Shown in pieces: positions 34,950 through 46,593 of a DNA stretch of 64,000 bases (position 1 is the first letter of the stretch; every line of letters begins with the position of its first letter). Under the pieces are notes generated by a model, which was not told the DNA's origin, made no database searches, and worked only from the letters and a program-made list of their open reading frames with translations. A program made the position numbers and the translations under genes. The stretch is from Chimonanthus salicifolius (taxonomy: Eukaryota > Streptophyta > Magnoliopsida > Laurales > Calycanthaceae), in contig CM023535.1 of NCBI GenBank assembly GCA_013350335.1, positions 23,281,746 to 23,345,745 of the forward strand, in the 5' to 3' direction.

Positions 34950-35880
34950 TTGAAGGTAAGATACACATGTGATTCCAAAAGCATGTTTCAAATGTGATAC
35001 TCACAATGGTATCCCTTCACACATTTGAACATATTATTGTAAGACTTGGAATCTAAGTTCACAATCCAGTGATGGCCTTTTATCAAATCTAGTTTTAATC
35101 TTGGGTGCCTTCCCGTCTAACTTTGTAAATCAAAACACCAGATTTTGAACCTTGAGGTTATCCCAACATGAGAGTACTATCACTTTGGGCAACCATGTCT
35201 TGAGACAACTTCAAATCTGATCCCAAATTCAGATTATTAACTTCAAGACATTTTCCAACTTCATTTGCCATTTTGAAGTTGATTAGAGAGTTAGGCATTT
35301 TTAAAATTTGCAATGTGAAGGTCCTTAGCATATTTTAAACTCTCTTCGTACACGACCTTATAAGACACTTGGAGGTCACCACCCTTATCAAGTTCCTCAA
35401 CTCCATCATCTTCTTCTTTAGAGTATTCAATTTAGATTTCTTCAATGATGAACTTAATCAGTCACCTTTTTCTCTCAGTACATTAATTGGTCTAGATAGG
35501 TGATTTCATATATTGGGCTAGAAGAGGAAATTTCTTCATGGATTCTTTCAGCCTCTTATGTTGTTTCATATCTCATGAGTCTCTCATAATCATTTTATGA
35601 AACATCATTGACAAGCTACCAATGTTTAAATAAAAGTGCATAGACATTTCATCACAAATCCAACTACTTGTTTTTGGACTTAGTGGTCATGTAATTTGAG
35701 GGTTAATAAAATATCTCTTCCATTGGTTTAGACCACTTTAAATTCACCTATTTTCAAACATATTTATTGATGAAAACAATTAAAGTTTTTCATTTTTGCT
35801 TTCCATTTTTCATCACAAATGGAAGTTTAGAAATATCTTGGGTTTCTCTCATAACCATTGTTCTAGCACGGATCAACTCA
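34950..35880 (-). pseudogene. decayed inverted gag copy
   Basis: On the minus strand, past the primer-binding site, text matches the start of the left-arm gag at the DNA level: AGATATTTCTAAACTTCC, TGGAAAGCAAAAATGA and TTTAATTGTTTTCATC against the left-arm counterparts from 28015 to 28100. Stops and indels are dense; no usable frame remains. Confidence 0.55.
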
Positions 35881-35925
35881 GATGGTTAGATCCTTTCTGA
35901 AGATCACAAAGCTCTCATACCAATT

Positions 35926-37668
35926 GAGAATTCGCCATTTAGTGCTAGAACATGATTGACCCTAAAGGGGGGGTGAATAGGTCAATTGCAAATCGTTGGT
36001 CCTTTTTGAAATTACTTGATTGATTAAATTTTACGCAGCGGATATTGCAATCAAGTGTTTGTGTGTTAGCAATAGTAATTAACCATCTTCATAAGAAATT
36101 AGCTCTAACACCATAAGAACAAGGACATAAGATTTATAGTAGTTCAGTTAGCCAATTTACATCCACTGTTCTGACTAGCTCAACCTTGAGCTATCCCCAA
36201 ATCTACTAAGTAGGGACTTACACCCTCACAATTAGAGTAGGAATTCTAACTCACTCATTTCGCTGGGAATTTCACCCACCACATTTAGAATAGGAATTCT
36301 ACTTATTCATTTGGCTAGGAATTCCACCCACCACATGTGCTAGAGACGACGCTCTAGATTTTTTATAGTGGTTCCAAACCCAAGCCTTCTTAATCCACTT
36401 TCACAGGATAAATGTTTTAAATAAAATTAAAACAAGAAGCATTTGCTTTTTTAGCTCTATCTCGTTAATGTGTGCTTCTCCAAGATCCATCCAATGTATG
36501 CCCAAGTTAATCTCGACATTCCCCTTGTAGCCGTCGTTGAGCAATCAAAATCTTAGGGTGACTAAGAAATTGGTTCTACCAATATCTATCTTAGTTATAT
36601 ATCATTTCCCCTCTCTCTCTTTTTACAACCTCAATTAGTATGATTGGTTGTATTAGATTTCTCAAGTGTAAGCACAAGAGAGAGAGTGATCCTTTTGTTG
36701 GCCCTTATATAAGCTCACTGATAATGATGAGGGTCCAACGGATTTGCCAAAGGATATGAAACGGTTGCACAAGGATTGATATTTATAGAGAAGGCAACAT
36801 GTTTCAAAAGCTGTCATCTACCGACAGGTCAGCGTACCAAGGGGTTGGTGACTAAAAATATCATCGTTCAACCACTCGACCGTTGCGCATTAAGTGTACT
36901 CCCAACGGTATAATTATTTCTCGGTCGATAGGTCTGTGTCGCCGATGGGTCGACAGTCATGTCACTGAGAGGTCGGTCTATACGAGAGTCTCAATCTGGG
37001 ACAACACTATGCAGACAAAGTTTCATGTCCCGAAACTTGTCCTGCCCAGAACAACCTGTCGCCCTTTACCGAGGGGTCGGTCCTTGTACTCTCGATCGGT
37101 CTTAAATCACCGAGATGTATGTTTTCTTAAGAGTCCATTTGAGTTCAAAGACTAGAACTCATAACTTTTTTTTTTTTTATCGATGAGTCGTTGACCACGA
37201 GGGGTCGTTAAGTTCATCACCGAGGGGTCAGTGCATACGAGACTCTCAATCAGAAGCTTACCTACAAAGACAGTTTTATGATCCAAAACCTCAGTCAATC
37301 TAACCAACTAGTCTATGACCACGATGGGTCGATCCTGTCTCCACCGAGGGGTCGATAAGAACGACTTGTTAAGCTAACAGTGAACTTAATTCATGTTTCC
37401 AATTCACTGTCAAGCTTCCTCTCTAGGCTTTTTATGATTTTATCATTTATTCAACTAAGCCTAGGAATGGTCCTCCTAAGGTGTGGGTATCACCTAAAGT
37501 CATCTATACCCAAATACATGTTTTATGATTGCCATAACGATGAGCTTTAATCCGGTGAAACATGATCTTCACTCTTGATCACCTTAGTCTTTAAGCTTCT
37601 AGCAAGTGTTTCTTCTCGAGTCATGGAATTAACAAACATAGGGACTCGGCAAAACCGAGGCACTAATA
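35926..37668 (-). repeat. right LTR of the palindrome (inverted)
   Basis: Reverse complement of the 26187-27932 type, 1743 bp. It carries the same CGACCCCTCGGTG phrases and the same TTTGCCGAGTCCCTATGTTTG start region. The expected terminal TG is altered (ACTAATA on the plus strand). No 5-bp duplication pairs it with 26182-26186. Confidence 0.8.
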
Positions 37669-37917
37669 CCCTCCCTTTTTCTTTATCTCCCATTGGGTCC
37701 TGATCATCAAAGTAATAATCATGGCTCCCATCCTGCATTTGAGCCTCCTTTTTCTCCTTTTTGTACCCAAATTATGCTCCATCAATTCAAGACATGTTTG
37801 GGTCACCGACTCCAAACATTTATCACATGCCACTATGTCTTTTCTTGTTCTTCCCAAATGGTGTTTCGTGCGATAAATACCACCATTTTTTTTACTATAG
37901 TTACACAAAATTGTCAT
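37663..37917 (-). pseudogene. hAT BED zinc-finger fragment
   Basis: Minus-strand frame reads LCNYSKKNGGIYRTKHHL and VACDKCLESV. This is the BED pattern of plant hAT proteins (C-N-Y-C...GGI.R.K.HL), with Ser replacing the second Cys. A frameshift lies just upstream. It fits the enclosing hAT remnant. Confidence 0.6.
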
Positions 37918-38394
37918 GCTTCATCTTGTCCTTCATTCCCACTACCACTTCGTTGACTTCCGACCATTTTCATAATCTTTAGAAATTTCTAAACTCACAT
38001 CCATAAATTTGACATTTATAATCCTTGGAAATAATCATCCAAAAAAATATTAATATGAGATTTAAACATAAATAATTAAATATTAAGTACTGATAATTTT
38101 GAGAAATCAATAATTTATCAATGGCATTTAAATAAACTTTAAACAAATGTATAATATGGGCATTTGAAGTTGTATCTATATACGCAGGACAGTTACGAAT
38201 CTATATAAGTCAAAATATCTTACTATGATCTAAAACAGTATACATTATAGATTACATACTATGGTAAAAAAAATTCCAAAGAAAATAGTAACAGAACATG
38301 AAAACTAATTCAGAAAATTCCAATGAAAACAATAAGAAGTACCTCGGGCAAGGACCTGCAAAGATAAGTTGCTTATTTCATTAGAGAGTGTGTA

Positions 38395-38506
38395 ATGAAA
38401 TAGACATAAGTAGCTTCTATTTGTAAATGAAATAGACATAAGTTGCTTCTATTTGTAAATGAAATAGACATAAGTTGCTTCTATTTGCAAATGAAATAAA
38501 CGTAAA
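38395..38506. repeat. 32-bp tandem repeat, three and a half units
   Basis: Units of ATGAAATAGACATAAGTTG type repeat at 38395, 38427 and 38459, with a partial fourth. Confidence 0.85.
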
Positions 38507-38795
38507 AGGGGGTGGAAATTTCCAAGAGAAATAGAAACAAAGAAGAAGAAGAGATGGAAACAAAGAAGAAAAAAAAAAAAAAGACTTGCACATCTTTTCT
38601 TCTTCTTTGCCTCTTCCACTTTGAATCGGATGAGTCAACGATTCATTGGGTTGAATCGTACGATTTGCGATTCAACCTATGAGTCTTGGGACAAATACAA
38701 TTTCTGATGCGAGTTGACTCGTTGGATCTGAATTTCGTGTCAAATCATACGAGTCGCGAGTTGACTCGTACAATTTTGACAACATTGCTTGCAAT

Positions 38796-39655
38796 TATCT
38801 TATGAAAATTGCTTTTGATTTATTTTATTAATTTTATGTACCTACCATTTGATTTCATGACGAAGCTCTAATGTGAGTTAAAACTCAATTGGTCACGATG
38901 AAGGTCTTGAAGATTTAGTTCATGGAAGATGAGGAAAGAGTTGAAGAATTTAAATTCATAAAAGGTTGAGACTTGGGTCTCAAGTTTGATATCCGACTAC
39001 ATGGGTGCAAGCATTAGGTCTTATTACTTTTCCTTTCAATTAATATTTTTTAATATTTATTTAAATTTTATATATTTAAATATTCACTGCAATGCATTCT
39101 TAGCATTTTATGGGATTTAGAAGTTTACATATGAGATCACTTAAATTTTTATTAACCTTACTTTAACTGTTGTAGAGCTTTATAGCATGTGATATTTTAT
39201 ACAACCTTTTTTTTTTTTTCTAAAGTTGTAATAAGAGAAAAAGGGGAATCAGTGAAAAGCTCTTCACTAAGTCTTTTATGCTTTTGAGAATGTAAAATTA
39301 TTCTAAGAGAAATGACAGCAGTGTAGGAGATTAGGTCTTGCATTACCATCGTTCATTTTCAAATTCTCTAAATTTTAAAATTTCAAATTTTCATCAATTG
39401 ATGGTGATAATATAGAACATAAATTTATTATAGTCAATTTTCTGCACCTAATATTTTTCGTTGGTCAATGGATCTTTTGACCAAGTGTGTTTCTTTCTTT
39501 TCCATGTGCACTGGTGGTGTACAGCAAAGAGCATTTTCATGTTGATATAGGTAGGCAAGGCAATGTCAATGGACCGAGTGGGCCTCAACCCTTGTAGCAG
39601 GTCTTACCAGTTTTGGACAAATCCAAGCCTGGGTCAGTGAGAAATTCCCACCAAT
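38796..39655. other. AT-rich intergenic sequence
   Basis: Nothing recognised. Confidence 0.4.
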
Positions 39656-39906
39656 GGGCCTTTGTCGTAAGAGTACAAGGCCTTGGTGAGGATTTACTGG
39701 CCAGGAATCCCTTGGGCTTGTTGTCAGAGTTACAAGCCTTAGTGGAGTTTGTTATCTCTAATGGCTTGCAAGACTCTATTGGGCCTTTATCATAAAAGTT
39801 ACAAGGCCTTGGTGAGCTTTTAATGACCGAGAATCCCTTTGCTTCTTGTGGGAGTTACAAGCCTTAGTGGAGTTAGTGATCTTTTTCTGACTTTTAAAAC
39901 TCTATT
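39656..39906. repeat. two tandem units of about 125 bp
   Basis: Units start GGGCCTTTGTCGTAAGAG (39656) and GGGCCTTTATCATAAAAG (39781), and a third start GGGCCTC follows at 39907. Each unit holds two related subunits (TTACAAGGCCTTGGTGAG and TTACAAGCCTTAGTGGAG), so the structure is a repeat of repeats. Confidence 0.8.
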
Positions 39907-41195
39907 GGGCCTCTTAGGCACCTCTATACAATCTCTTCTCTTCTATTTTTTGTTTTAATTTTTTAATTTTATTTTGTTGAGACAAATTAGCAAAGTAAAA
40001 TTTGTACTAATAACCAAAATAATCGCTGATTTCTTTTAAAAGAGTCAATGAGTGAATGAGTTCGAAGAGTAGCCATTAAAGCCATCAATCATAAGCATCT
40101 AAACTGAGCGTGTGGGGGAGCCACAATTTATCTTCAAGCAAGCTTTCATGAGTAGTGTGGTCCAGCCTCACTTTTTCTTTTCTCTTCTTTGTCCAGAATA
40201 ATAATTGAGGTTCTTATTTCTTGATCCCATTACTTACATGTTTGCCAATAAAAAGTGTAAAGTCTTTTATATTTTTTTTTTCTGCATGCCACTAATCCAC
40301 CCGACATCAACTATGTTAAAATTAAGGAAGCATTTATGTTAAAATTAAAACTTTATGAAAGTTATAGAAAATTGATGATTTATCATTGTGAAGTAACACC
40401 ATCCGTTGGACCGTCTTCTCTTTAAAAAAATTACTAAAAAAGATGATAAAAGAAAGCTGTAAAATGATTGAGAAGATCAGAAAATGATTAACTCAAAGGG
40501 GTTGGAGTGATAGTCAGGAATCTGTTTTAGAAATGAAGAGTTTTGAGTTCGATTCTCACTTTATCTCAAATAGGTACTCCTGGTAGAATTATCCGATGTG
40601 TGTGAGTAGAAAGACTTACACATGTCCTAAAAATTAATGAAGTACTCTTTGATCATAAAAGAAATTGGAAAACAATTGAATTGTATACAACTTCCTCAAT
40701 CTAAACAGGAATAAGAATTAAATGAAGGTCGGAGATGACCCACAGACAAATATAGAAAGTTAGAAACACATATGGACCCTTTGTCTATCGATTATTTTCT
40801 TTTGTTTCCTTGTCATTTTTGGAGCATTCAGAAACAAAATGAAGATGGCCTCTTTGTTATTGCAATTTGCAGCAAAGAACAGCTAAGGAGATTAGAGATA
40901 TGGTTCAAGTCACTTCACATGCCAATGCCTTTAAGTTAGGTGACCATTCCTTCAATGTGCTCATTATTTCATTTAAGCTTTTGCCTACTTCATCACTACA
41001 TTCCATTTAAATTACAAATAATCTAATATCCCACATTTTCTTTACACTTTTTTCCCCAAAACTCTGACTCATCTGGCAATCATATCAAATAAAATTAATT
41101 TATCAAATTTAATTACAACTCTCAATTCTAAAATATAATGTAGATGTGAGTGATTTTACATGTATAATGTTAACTAGTTAGGAAATTGGCATAGG
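39907..41195. other. intergenic sequence
   Basis: No gene or clear repeat boundary recognised. Confidence 0.4.
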
Positions 41196-41203
41196 CTTGG
41201 AAC

Positions 41204-41595
41204 CAGGGGTCAAGATATCGGTCGATACATTATAATACGATTTTTCAACACCGTATTATATCGGTCAATACAATGCGTACCGGCCATACATAGTATTTCT
41301 TCAGCCAATATGACTGATATATCGACGATATATATCGGTCTGATATTGGCCGATATTCATGTCGGTCTTTTAAAAAAAAAATCAAAATGGTAGTAGGCCC
41401 GAGTTGATATCTCGGCCGATATTTTTGTTTTCAATTTTTTTTAAAAAAAACCAGCTTCCTTTTGGGTTTTTTATTTATTTTTTAATTCATAAAAAATAAA
41501 AGAATAAAAGAATACCGATACTTTAAAAAAAAAAAAAAGAGGAGAGAGAAATTTATCAATCGATATCTCAGCGTGGCCGAATTTTGCACCCGAGA
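41204..41595. mobile_element. hAT-type MITE, GGCCGAT family, right end unclear
   Basis: The left end CAGGGGTCAAGATATCGG is typical of the family, and the interior is rich in ATATCGG, CGGCCGATAT and TATCGGTC. The right end should be near TTTTGCACCC (41583) but no matching 8-bp duplication of CTTGGAAC is found. Confidence 0.6.
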
Positions 41596-42408
41596 ACTGA
41601 AGAAAAGTATATTTAAATTCTGAAAACATCTGTAAGTATTATTGAACAGTAGATTGAGATGTTGAGTGCAGAGAAACCTTTCAAACCGTGCTAAAATATG
41701 ATTTTGATCTTTTTCTATCATTTTGATCACATAACTAGCTGATGGGAATTGGTTTAGGCAGACCTGTTTCTATTTTACTTTTTATTTTACGATGATAACT
41801 TAATAAAGTAAAAATAAAATAGATGTATTATTAATTTATCATGATAAAATGAAGAATAAAATAAAAATAGTATTAATTTTAATAAAAGTCGCGATACCCC
41901 AAGATAATTTGCCCCGGTTGAAATATCAGTGGACCGGCCGGCCAACCAGGCGGCGGCAGAAGTGGAGAATCACTTTCTCTTTATGATTCCGAATGAGGAA
42001 ATAATACGAGTGGCCAAGGTTTTATCAAGACATTGTTTAAATTTCCTTGGCTTAGACTTTAGACTGAACCAACACTTTTTCTTTTCTTTCTCTTTTTTCT
42101 TTTCATCACACATTAAATATGTTTTTACACCACCCCATGTCATCAAGTCTTGTATTTCGAATGGCTAACGTGATCCCATGTAATAGGTGTAGTTTAGAAA
42201 ATTCTATCTTTAAATATGTGAATTATTAAAAATAATTTTAACTAAATCAAATAAATTATAATTAAATATAATAAAATTAAAAATAAAAATAAATATCATA
42301 AAATTTGAAAATTTTAAATAATACAACTCTATATATCCAATCTAAATAACTTTCGTGGAGTTATACTAAGATGCGATAAACCATTTAATCAACCTATTAG
42401 ATGAAGCT
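41596..42408. other. intergenic sequence
   Basis: A short GC-richer patch (41930-41970) has no recognisable protein motif; otherwise AT-rich. Confidence 0.4.
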
Positions 42409-42743
42409 ATAGTTAAAACTCGAGCAGGTTGAATTGGGTTTTAATAAATCCAACTCAATCCATATTAAAAATTATTGAATCCGACTAGCCCAATTTGAAT
42501 TTCTCAACTCAACTCAATCCGACTGAATCCGAGTGTTATATTAAATTTTTTGAATAGGTCAGATCGGGTCAATTTAGATTAGATCAAGTCAATTTTAAAA
42601 AATGCTTAATCCAACCCGACCTAAATTTAATCTGAGTTCTTTTTTCTTCAACCCAACTCGATCCTAATTTTAAAAATGTAAAACTCAATTCCTTGTTTTC
42701 TTAAATCGAATTTTAACCAGATCCAAGTTTCAACCCGAGATTA
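42409..42743. mobile_element. degenerate MITE, GGGTCGG family
   Basis: Interior AACTCAATCCGAC, GATCGGGTCAATTTAG and CCAAGTTTCAACCC phrases match the family. Termini are mutated and no target duplication was found. Confidence 0.5.
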
Positions 42744-43386
42744 ACCTTATGTGTGTGCATGATAAAAACATTTTGGTGATCAACCATGTAATGTTGTATC
42801 CTATTTAGATGAACTTAAACTAGTACTAACTTAGAAAGGAGAGATGGCTGAATTTATTGAAAGTTCTAGAGGATTGAAGGTCTAGGCTGGAGCCTGGAGG
42901 AACAGTGATGCAAGATTTGACATGACTAAAGAAATTTATGTGAGATGGATGGTAGGTCTATGTGGCACCAAACACATGACCATGGGTATGTGGCATGGAT
43001 GAATGAAATAGATAGGATGATGGGGCCATTTTTGCCACACACGAAACCAAAACAGAAGGGAGTAGTCCTGCAACTTTCCATTTTCTCCTTCCAAAAGCAA
43101 GATTTCAAAGCATCCAACTTTTGCTTGTATTTTGGAAATCTATGAAATTTAAAATGTAATGAAACGTGGGATGGGGACCATCTAAATCTAATCACTAATT
43201 ACAATTTCAAATGCCATTCCAATTCTAATACACCATATGCAAAATTGATACGATTTTGAGTTGAGTAGTTAATAAATTCTATCAAGTTTTTCTAAGTCGA
43301 GTTCAAAAGTTTAATCAAATTATTCAGCTCAATAAGATTTTAAATTGGATACAAACTTTGAATTTTGTTGAAATAATTATTTATCA
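42744..43386. other. intergenic sequence
   Basis: Overlapping frames on both strands near 42926-43195 show no motif. Confidence 0.4.
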
Positions 43387-43394
43387 CTTTTCAG

Positions 43395-43653
43395 CAGGGG
43401 TTTAAATATCGGCCGATACGTATCGTATCGGCCGATATATATCGGTTTTGGATATGTGAATATCGGCCGATATGTATCGTATCGGCCGATATTCACAATA
43501 TCGGCCTTGATATCGGCCGTATTATATCGGCCCGATATCAAAATATCGGCCGATATCGGCCGATATTTAAAAAAATAAGGAAGAAAGAGAAAAATATCGG
43601 CCGATATATCGGTCAACATATCGTATCGGCCGATACCGATTTTTAAACCCCTG
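43395..43653. mobile_element. complete hAT-type MITE, GGCCGAT family
   Basis: Perfect 12-bp inverted ends CAGGGGTTTAAA / TTTAAACCCCTG and an exact 8-bp duplication CTTTTCAG (43387-43394, 43654-43661). The 259-bp interior is almost entirely ATCGGCCGATAT-type palindromes. CAGGG termini and 8-bp duplications are hAT hallmarks. Confidence 0.95.
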
Positions 43654-43661
43654 CTTTTCAG

Positions 43662-44282
43662 TGCATGTTATGTAGTTAGATTATATTATAGATAAGAAAT
43701 AATAAAGGAAAAGTTTAGTTTCTCATTTGATCAACTTAAATTTTATAATTTAACTTTTGAAAATTTCACTATTTTTATCAGTGCTCTTTCTTGTTACATT
43801 TCTTTAATCTATAATGGGTGGATTATAATGGGTCGGTGGGATATTTAATTATTTCCTTGTTATCTTCTTTATGTATTTTCTTAGGCATTTATCTTAACTA
43901 CTATTACAATGTGGGCTTTTTGAGAAATATAAAATCTCTGCACTTCAAAAATTCTTTAGAAAGATTTGAGTCACTTTTTAAGTTGTATTTGAATTTAGAA
44001 AAATTACTGGCATATTGCGAGATGTTTTTAGAAGGATGTGATCAAAACATTTTAGGTGGTTTTTGATAGACTCTACTTTCAAAGATGAGATAAAATAGAG
44101 ACTAATTGAATTTTCAAAAGAAAAAAAAAAAAATAGCTGCGTACTTCTATCATAAATAGAAAAAAAAAAAAATTAAATGTACATCAATTAATTTTTTTTA
44201 TTTTTCAAAAAGCCAAATATATTCCTTAACGTTTTCGAAGAAAAATATTTTATCTTGCAATACATTACAAGACATTGCATTA
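43662..44282. other. AT-rich intergenic sequence
   Basis: An 82-codon frame at 43818-44066 has no known motif; probably chance. Confidence 0.4.
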
Positions 44283-44290
44283 TCAAACAC

Positions 44291-44824
44291 TAGGGGTGAA
44301 ACTTGGGTCAGGTTTTAATAGGGCTGCAACTCGGGTCAGACGGGTTGGGTTCCTTAAAACCCAACCCGATCGGAATTCTAACCCGAATCAACCCGAATTC
44401 TAATCCAACTCGCATTCTGAACCCATTTTATCCTAATTTTAGCAGGATCGAGTTAGGTTAACTTGTAAAAATTCTCAATCCGACCCGACCCGAATTCTAT
44501 GCGGGTCTTTATCTTCTCAACCTGACCGGACCCTACAAATCAATGGGTTTGGGTTATGTTTTTGTATATCTTGGGTAGGGTACGGTTGGGTTGAAAAAAA
44601 ATAAACCCGCATGAAATTCGGATCGGGTCAGATTGAGAAATTTAAAAGCAAACCGACCCAACCAAAGTATACCAACTTATAAAACAGCACTCGAATTGAA
44701 TCGCGTCAGCAATTTGGGTTGGTTGAGTTGAGTAATTCGGGTCAAATTGGATCGGATTCAATAATTTTTTATATAGGTTAAATTGGATTTATTGAAACCC
44801 AATCTGACCCGAATTTCAACCCTA
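44291..44824. mobile_element. complete hAT-type MITE, GGGTCGG family
   Basis: Exact 8-bp duplication TCAAACAC (44283-44290, 44825-44832). Ends are TAGGGGTGAAACTTGGGTC and the complement of GACCCGAATTTCAACCCTA. An internal second start-like TAGGGCTGCAACTCGGGTC at 44319 suggests an older nested or duplicated end. Confidence 0.92.
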
Positions 44825-44832
44825 TCAAACAC

Positions 44833-46227
44833 ACACTAAAAAGAATAACATAATCTTTAATAATTAAATCTTAAGAAATACTAACTCATTTTAACGAAGG
44901 TACATTCTCCAAAACTCAATATTCCATTCTTTAAAAAAGAAGGGGAAAATACTCAACACTCCATGACCATAGTCATGGCTCAGTTGATCAAATTGGGACT
45001 TCAAAAATACCTTATAAAATTTTATAAAGTTCTAAAGACTAAGCTTAGTGACGTGATTACTGATTAGAGTTAAATTTTTTAGTTGACTTGTCTTAATAAA
45101 TTTTAAAATTAAGTTGAACATTTATATTTTAAAACTGTAAATGGACTTTTTAACAAAAATAGTGTGCATGTTATTCTAAACTCAATCTATTATAAAAAGT
45201 AATTTATGCTTCTAAAATTACATCACTGTGATTGGAGTAATATTCAAAATTTCAAACCCATTAGCTAAGCTGTGAAATTCATTAATTTTCACTTTTAAGT
45301 TTTAACATTAAAAGGTTGGCAGAAGGTCCACACTCTAAAACAAAGGAAATGATCTGTATTATGCCTACTTTTTTAAGCAGAATCAAATGATCTCACCATA
45401 GTTTTTTTTTTTTCAATTTTGCCTCTTTACTCTCTTTTACTGTACGAATAAAATCAGAGATAATTTTTTTTTTTTTTTAAAAAAAAAGGAATACAATGAC
45501 AGCATCATATTCTCCTTTTTTTTTACAAAAGTACCCATGCACAAATCATTTTTCTCAAAAAAAGAATTATAGGGTATGTGCATATATTCATTGATTTTCA
45601 GTAAGAAATGGTGATGGTCTCAAAGTAGATTTGATTTATACACTTCTTATAAGATAAAAAAATTGATTTGTTCACTTTTTTATAATAAGATACAAAGGTG
45701 ACACTGTCTAACCAGAAGTAGAACTGTAGAAGTAATGGGTGAATACATTATTGAAATTTGTTTGTTGATGATGATTAGTCTAACCACTAATTTTTTAATG
45801 TTGAAAGCACATTGGAGCAGTTCTTTAAAGGGAAATGATATGCAGAACCTTTCTTTTATGTACTTTAATACAATATTGTAAAATATTCTGGGAGTAGGAT
45901 ATGTGGCCGACTTTTTCAAAAGAGTAAAATCCATTTGACATTAATAAACTTATAATCCTCTTTTTAATCTTTTGTAGGATCTTTAGAAAGGCTCTAATAA
46001 CTATAGATTAAAGTATCTTAGACCGGAATATTGTGGGCTATTCTATACGTTGGTCCCTATCTGCCTAAATTATATAATTGGATAAAATAGATAAAGAAAT
46101 TCATGAATAATAATTTTTTATTTGAATTTACGTGAGTAAAACCGCGGGATACCCAATGTAATAGTATATTTTAAAAACTCATCTAACTTTATAAGATAGA
46201 TCATGAAGAATTACCCACCTAAGTAGC
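44833..46227. other. AT-rich intergenic sequence
   Basis: Poly-T and poly-A runs near 45465-45487; no gene recognised. Confidence 0.4.
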
Positions 46228-46235
46228 CTTCTTAG

Positions 46236-46585
46236 TAGGGTAGAAACTCGGTTCGGGTTTAAATAAATTCAACTCAACCCCTATAAAAATTATTGAACCT
46301 GACCCGACTTGACTCGAGGTGCAGACCCGAGTTATTCAACTTGATTTGATTTGAATTTTTGACCTAACTCAATTCAGATGTTATTTTATAACTTGGTGTT
46401 ATCACGTCAAGTCGGAATCAGATTGTTTTTAAATTTCTCAACTCGACTCGACTTGAATTTCATGCATATTTATTTTTTTCCAACTCGACTCGACATGAGA
46501 TTTACAAAAATACAATCCAAACCCATTGATTTCTCGAGTTGGATCATGTGGATCGTGTTGAAACCCGACCCAAGTTTCACCCCTA
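46236..46585. mobile_element. complete hAT-type MITE, GGGTCGG family
   Basis: Exact 8-bp duplication CTTCTTAG (46228-46235, 46586-46593). Ends are TAGGGTAGAAACTCGG and CCCAAGTTTCACCCCTA; 350 bp, non-coding. Confidence 0.93.
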
Positions 46586-46593
46586 CTTCTTAG

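Larger units (their letters stand above)
26187..37668. mobile_element. tail-to-tail pair of gag-bearing LTR elements forming a giant palindrome
   Basis: A long terminal repeat in plus orientation (26187-27932) opens the block and its inverted counterpart (35926-37668) closes it. Between them the sequence is an imperfect palindrome centred at about 32470. Phrases of the left arm return in reverse complement in the right arm, for example AACACATATTTTGTG near 31635 and 33315, and GAGGGAGAAATTAGTAAAAGC near 32032 and 32900. Each arm holds one LTR, a primer-binding site, gag remains and non-coding DNA, but neither has a 3' LTR or pol. The right arm is about 1 kb shorter. Confidence 0.8.
25922..38787. 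mobile_element. hAT remnant containing an 11.5 kb retrotransposon palindrome
   Basis: Near-identical 8-bp duplications, CTTGCGAT (25914-25921) and CTTGCAAT (38788-38795), flank inverted ends CAATATTATCAAA and the complement of TTTTGACAACATTG. Hallmark CGAATC, CGTACGATT and GAGTTGACTCG phrases occur at both ends. Only about 1.4 kb of the hAT remains once the nested palindrome is removed, including a BED-finger fragment at 37663-37917. Confidence 0.65.

Noticed and set aside
41929..42168. 79-codon frame in a GC-richer patch
   Set aside because: No recognisable domain; tail is poly-F and poly-S low complexity.
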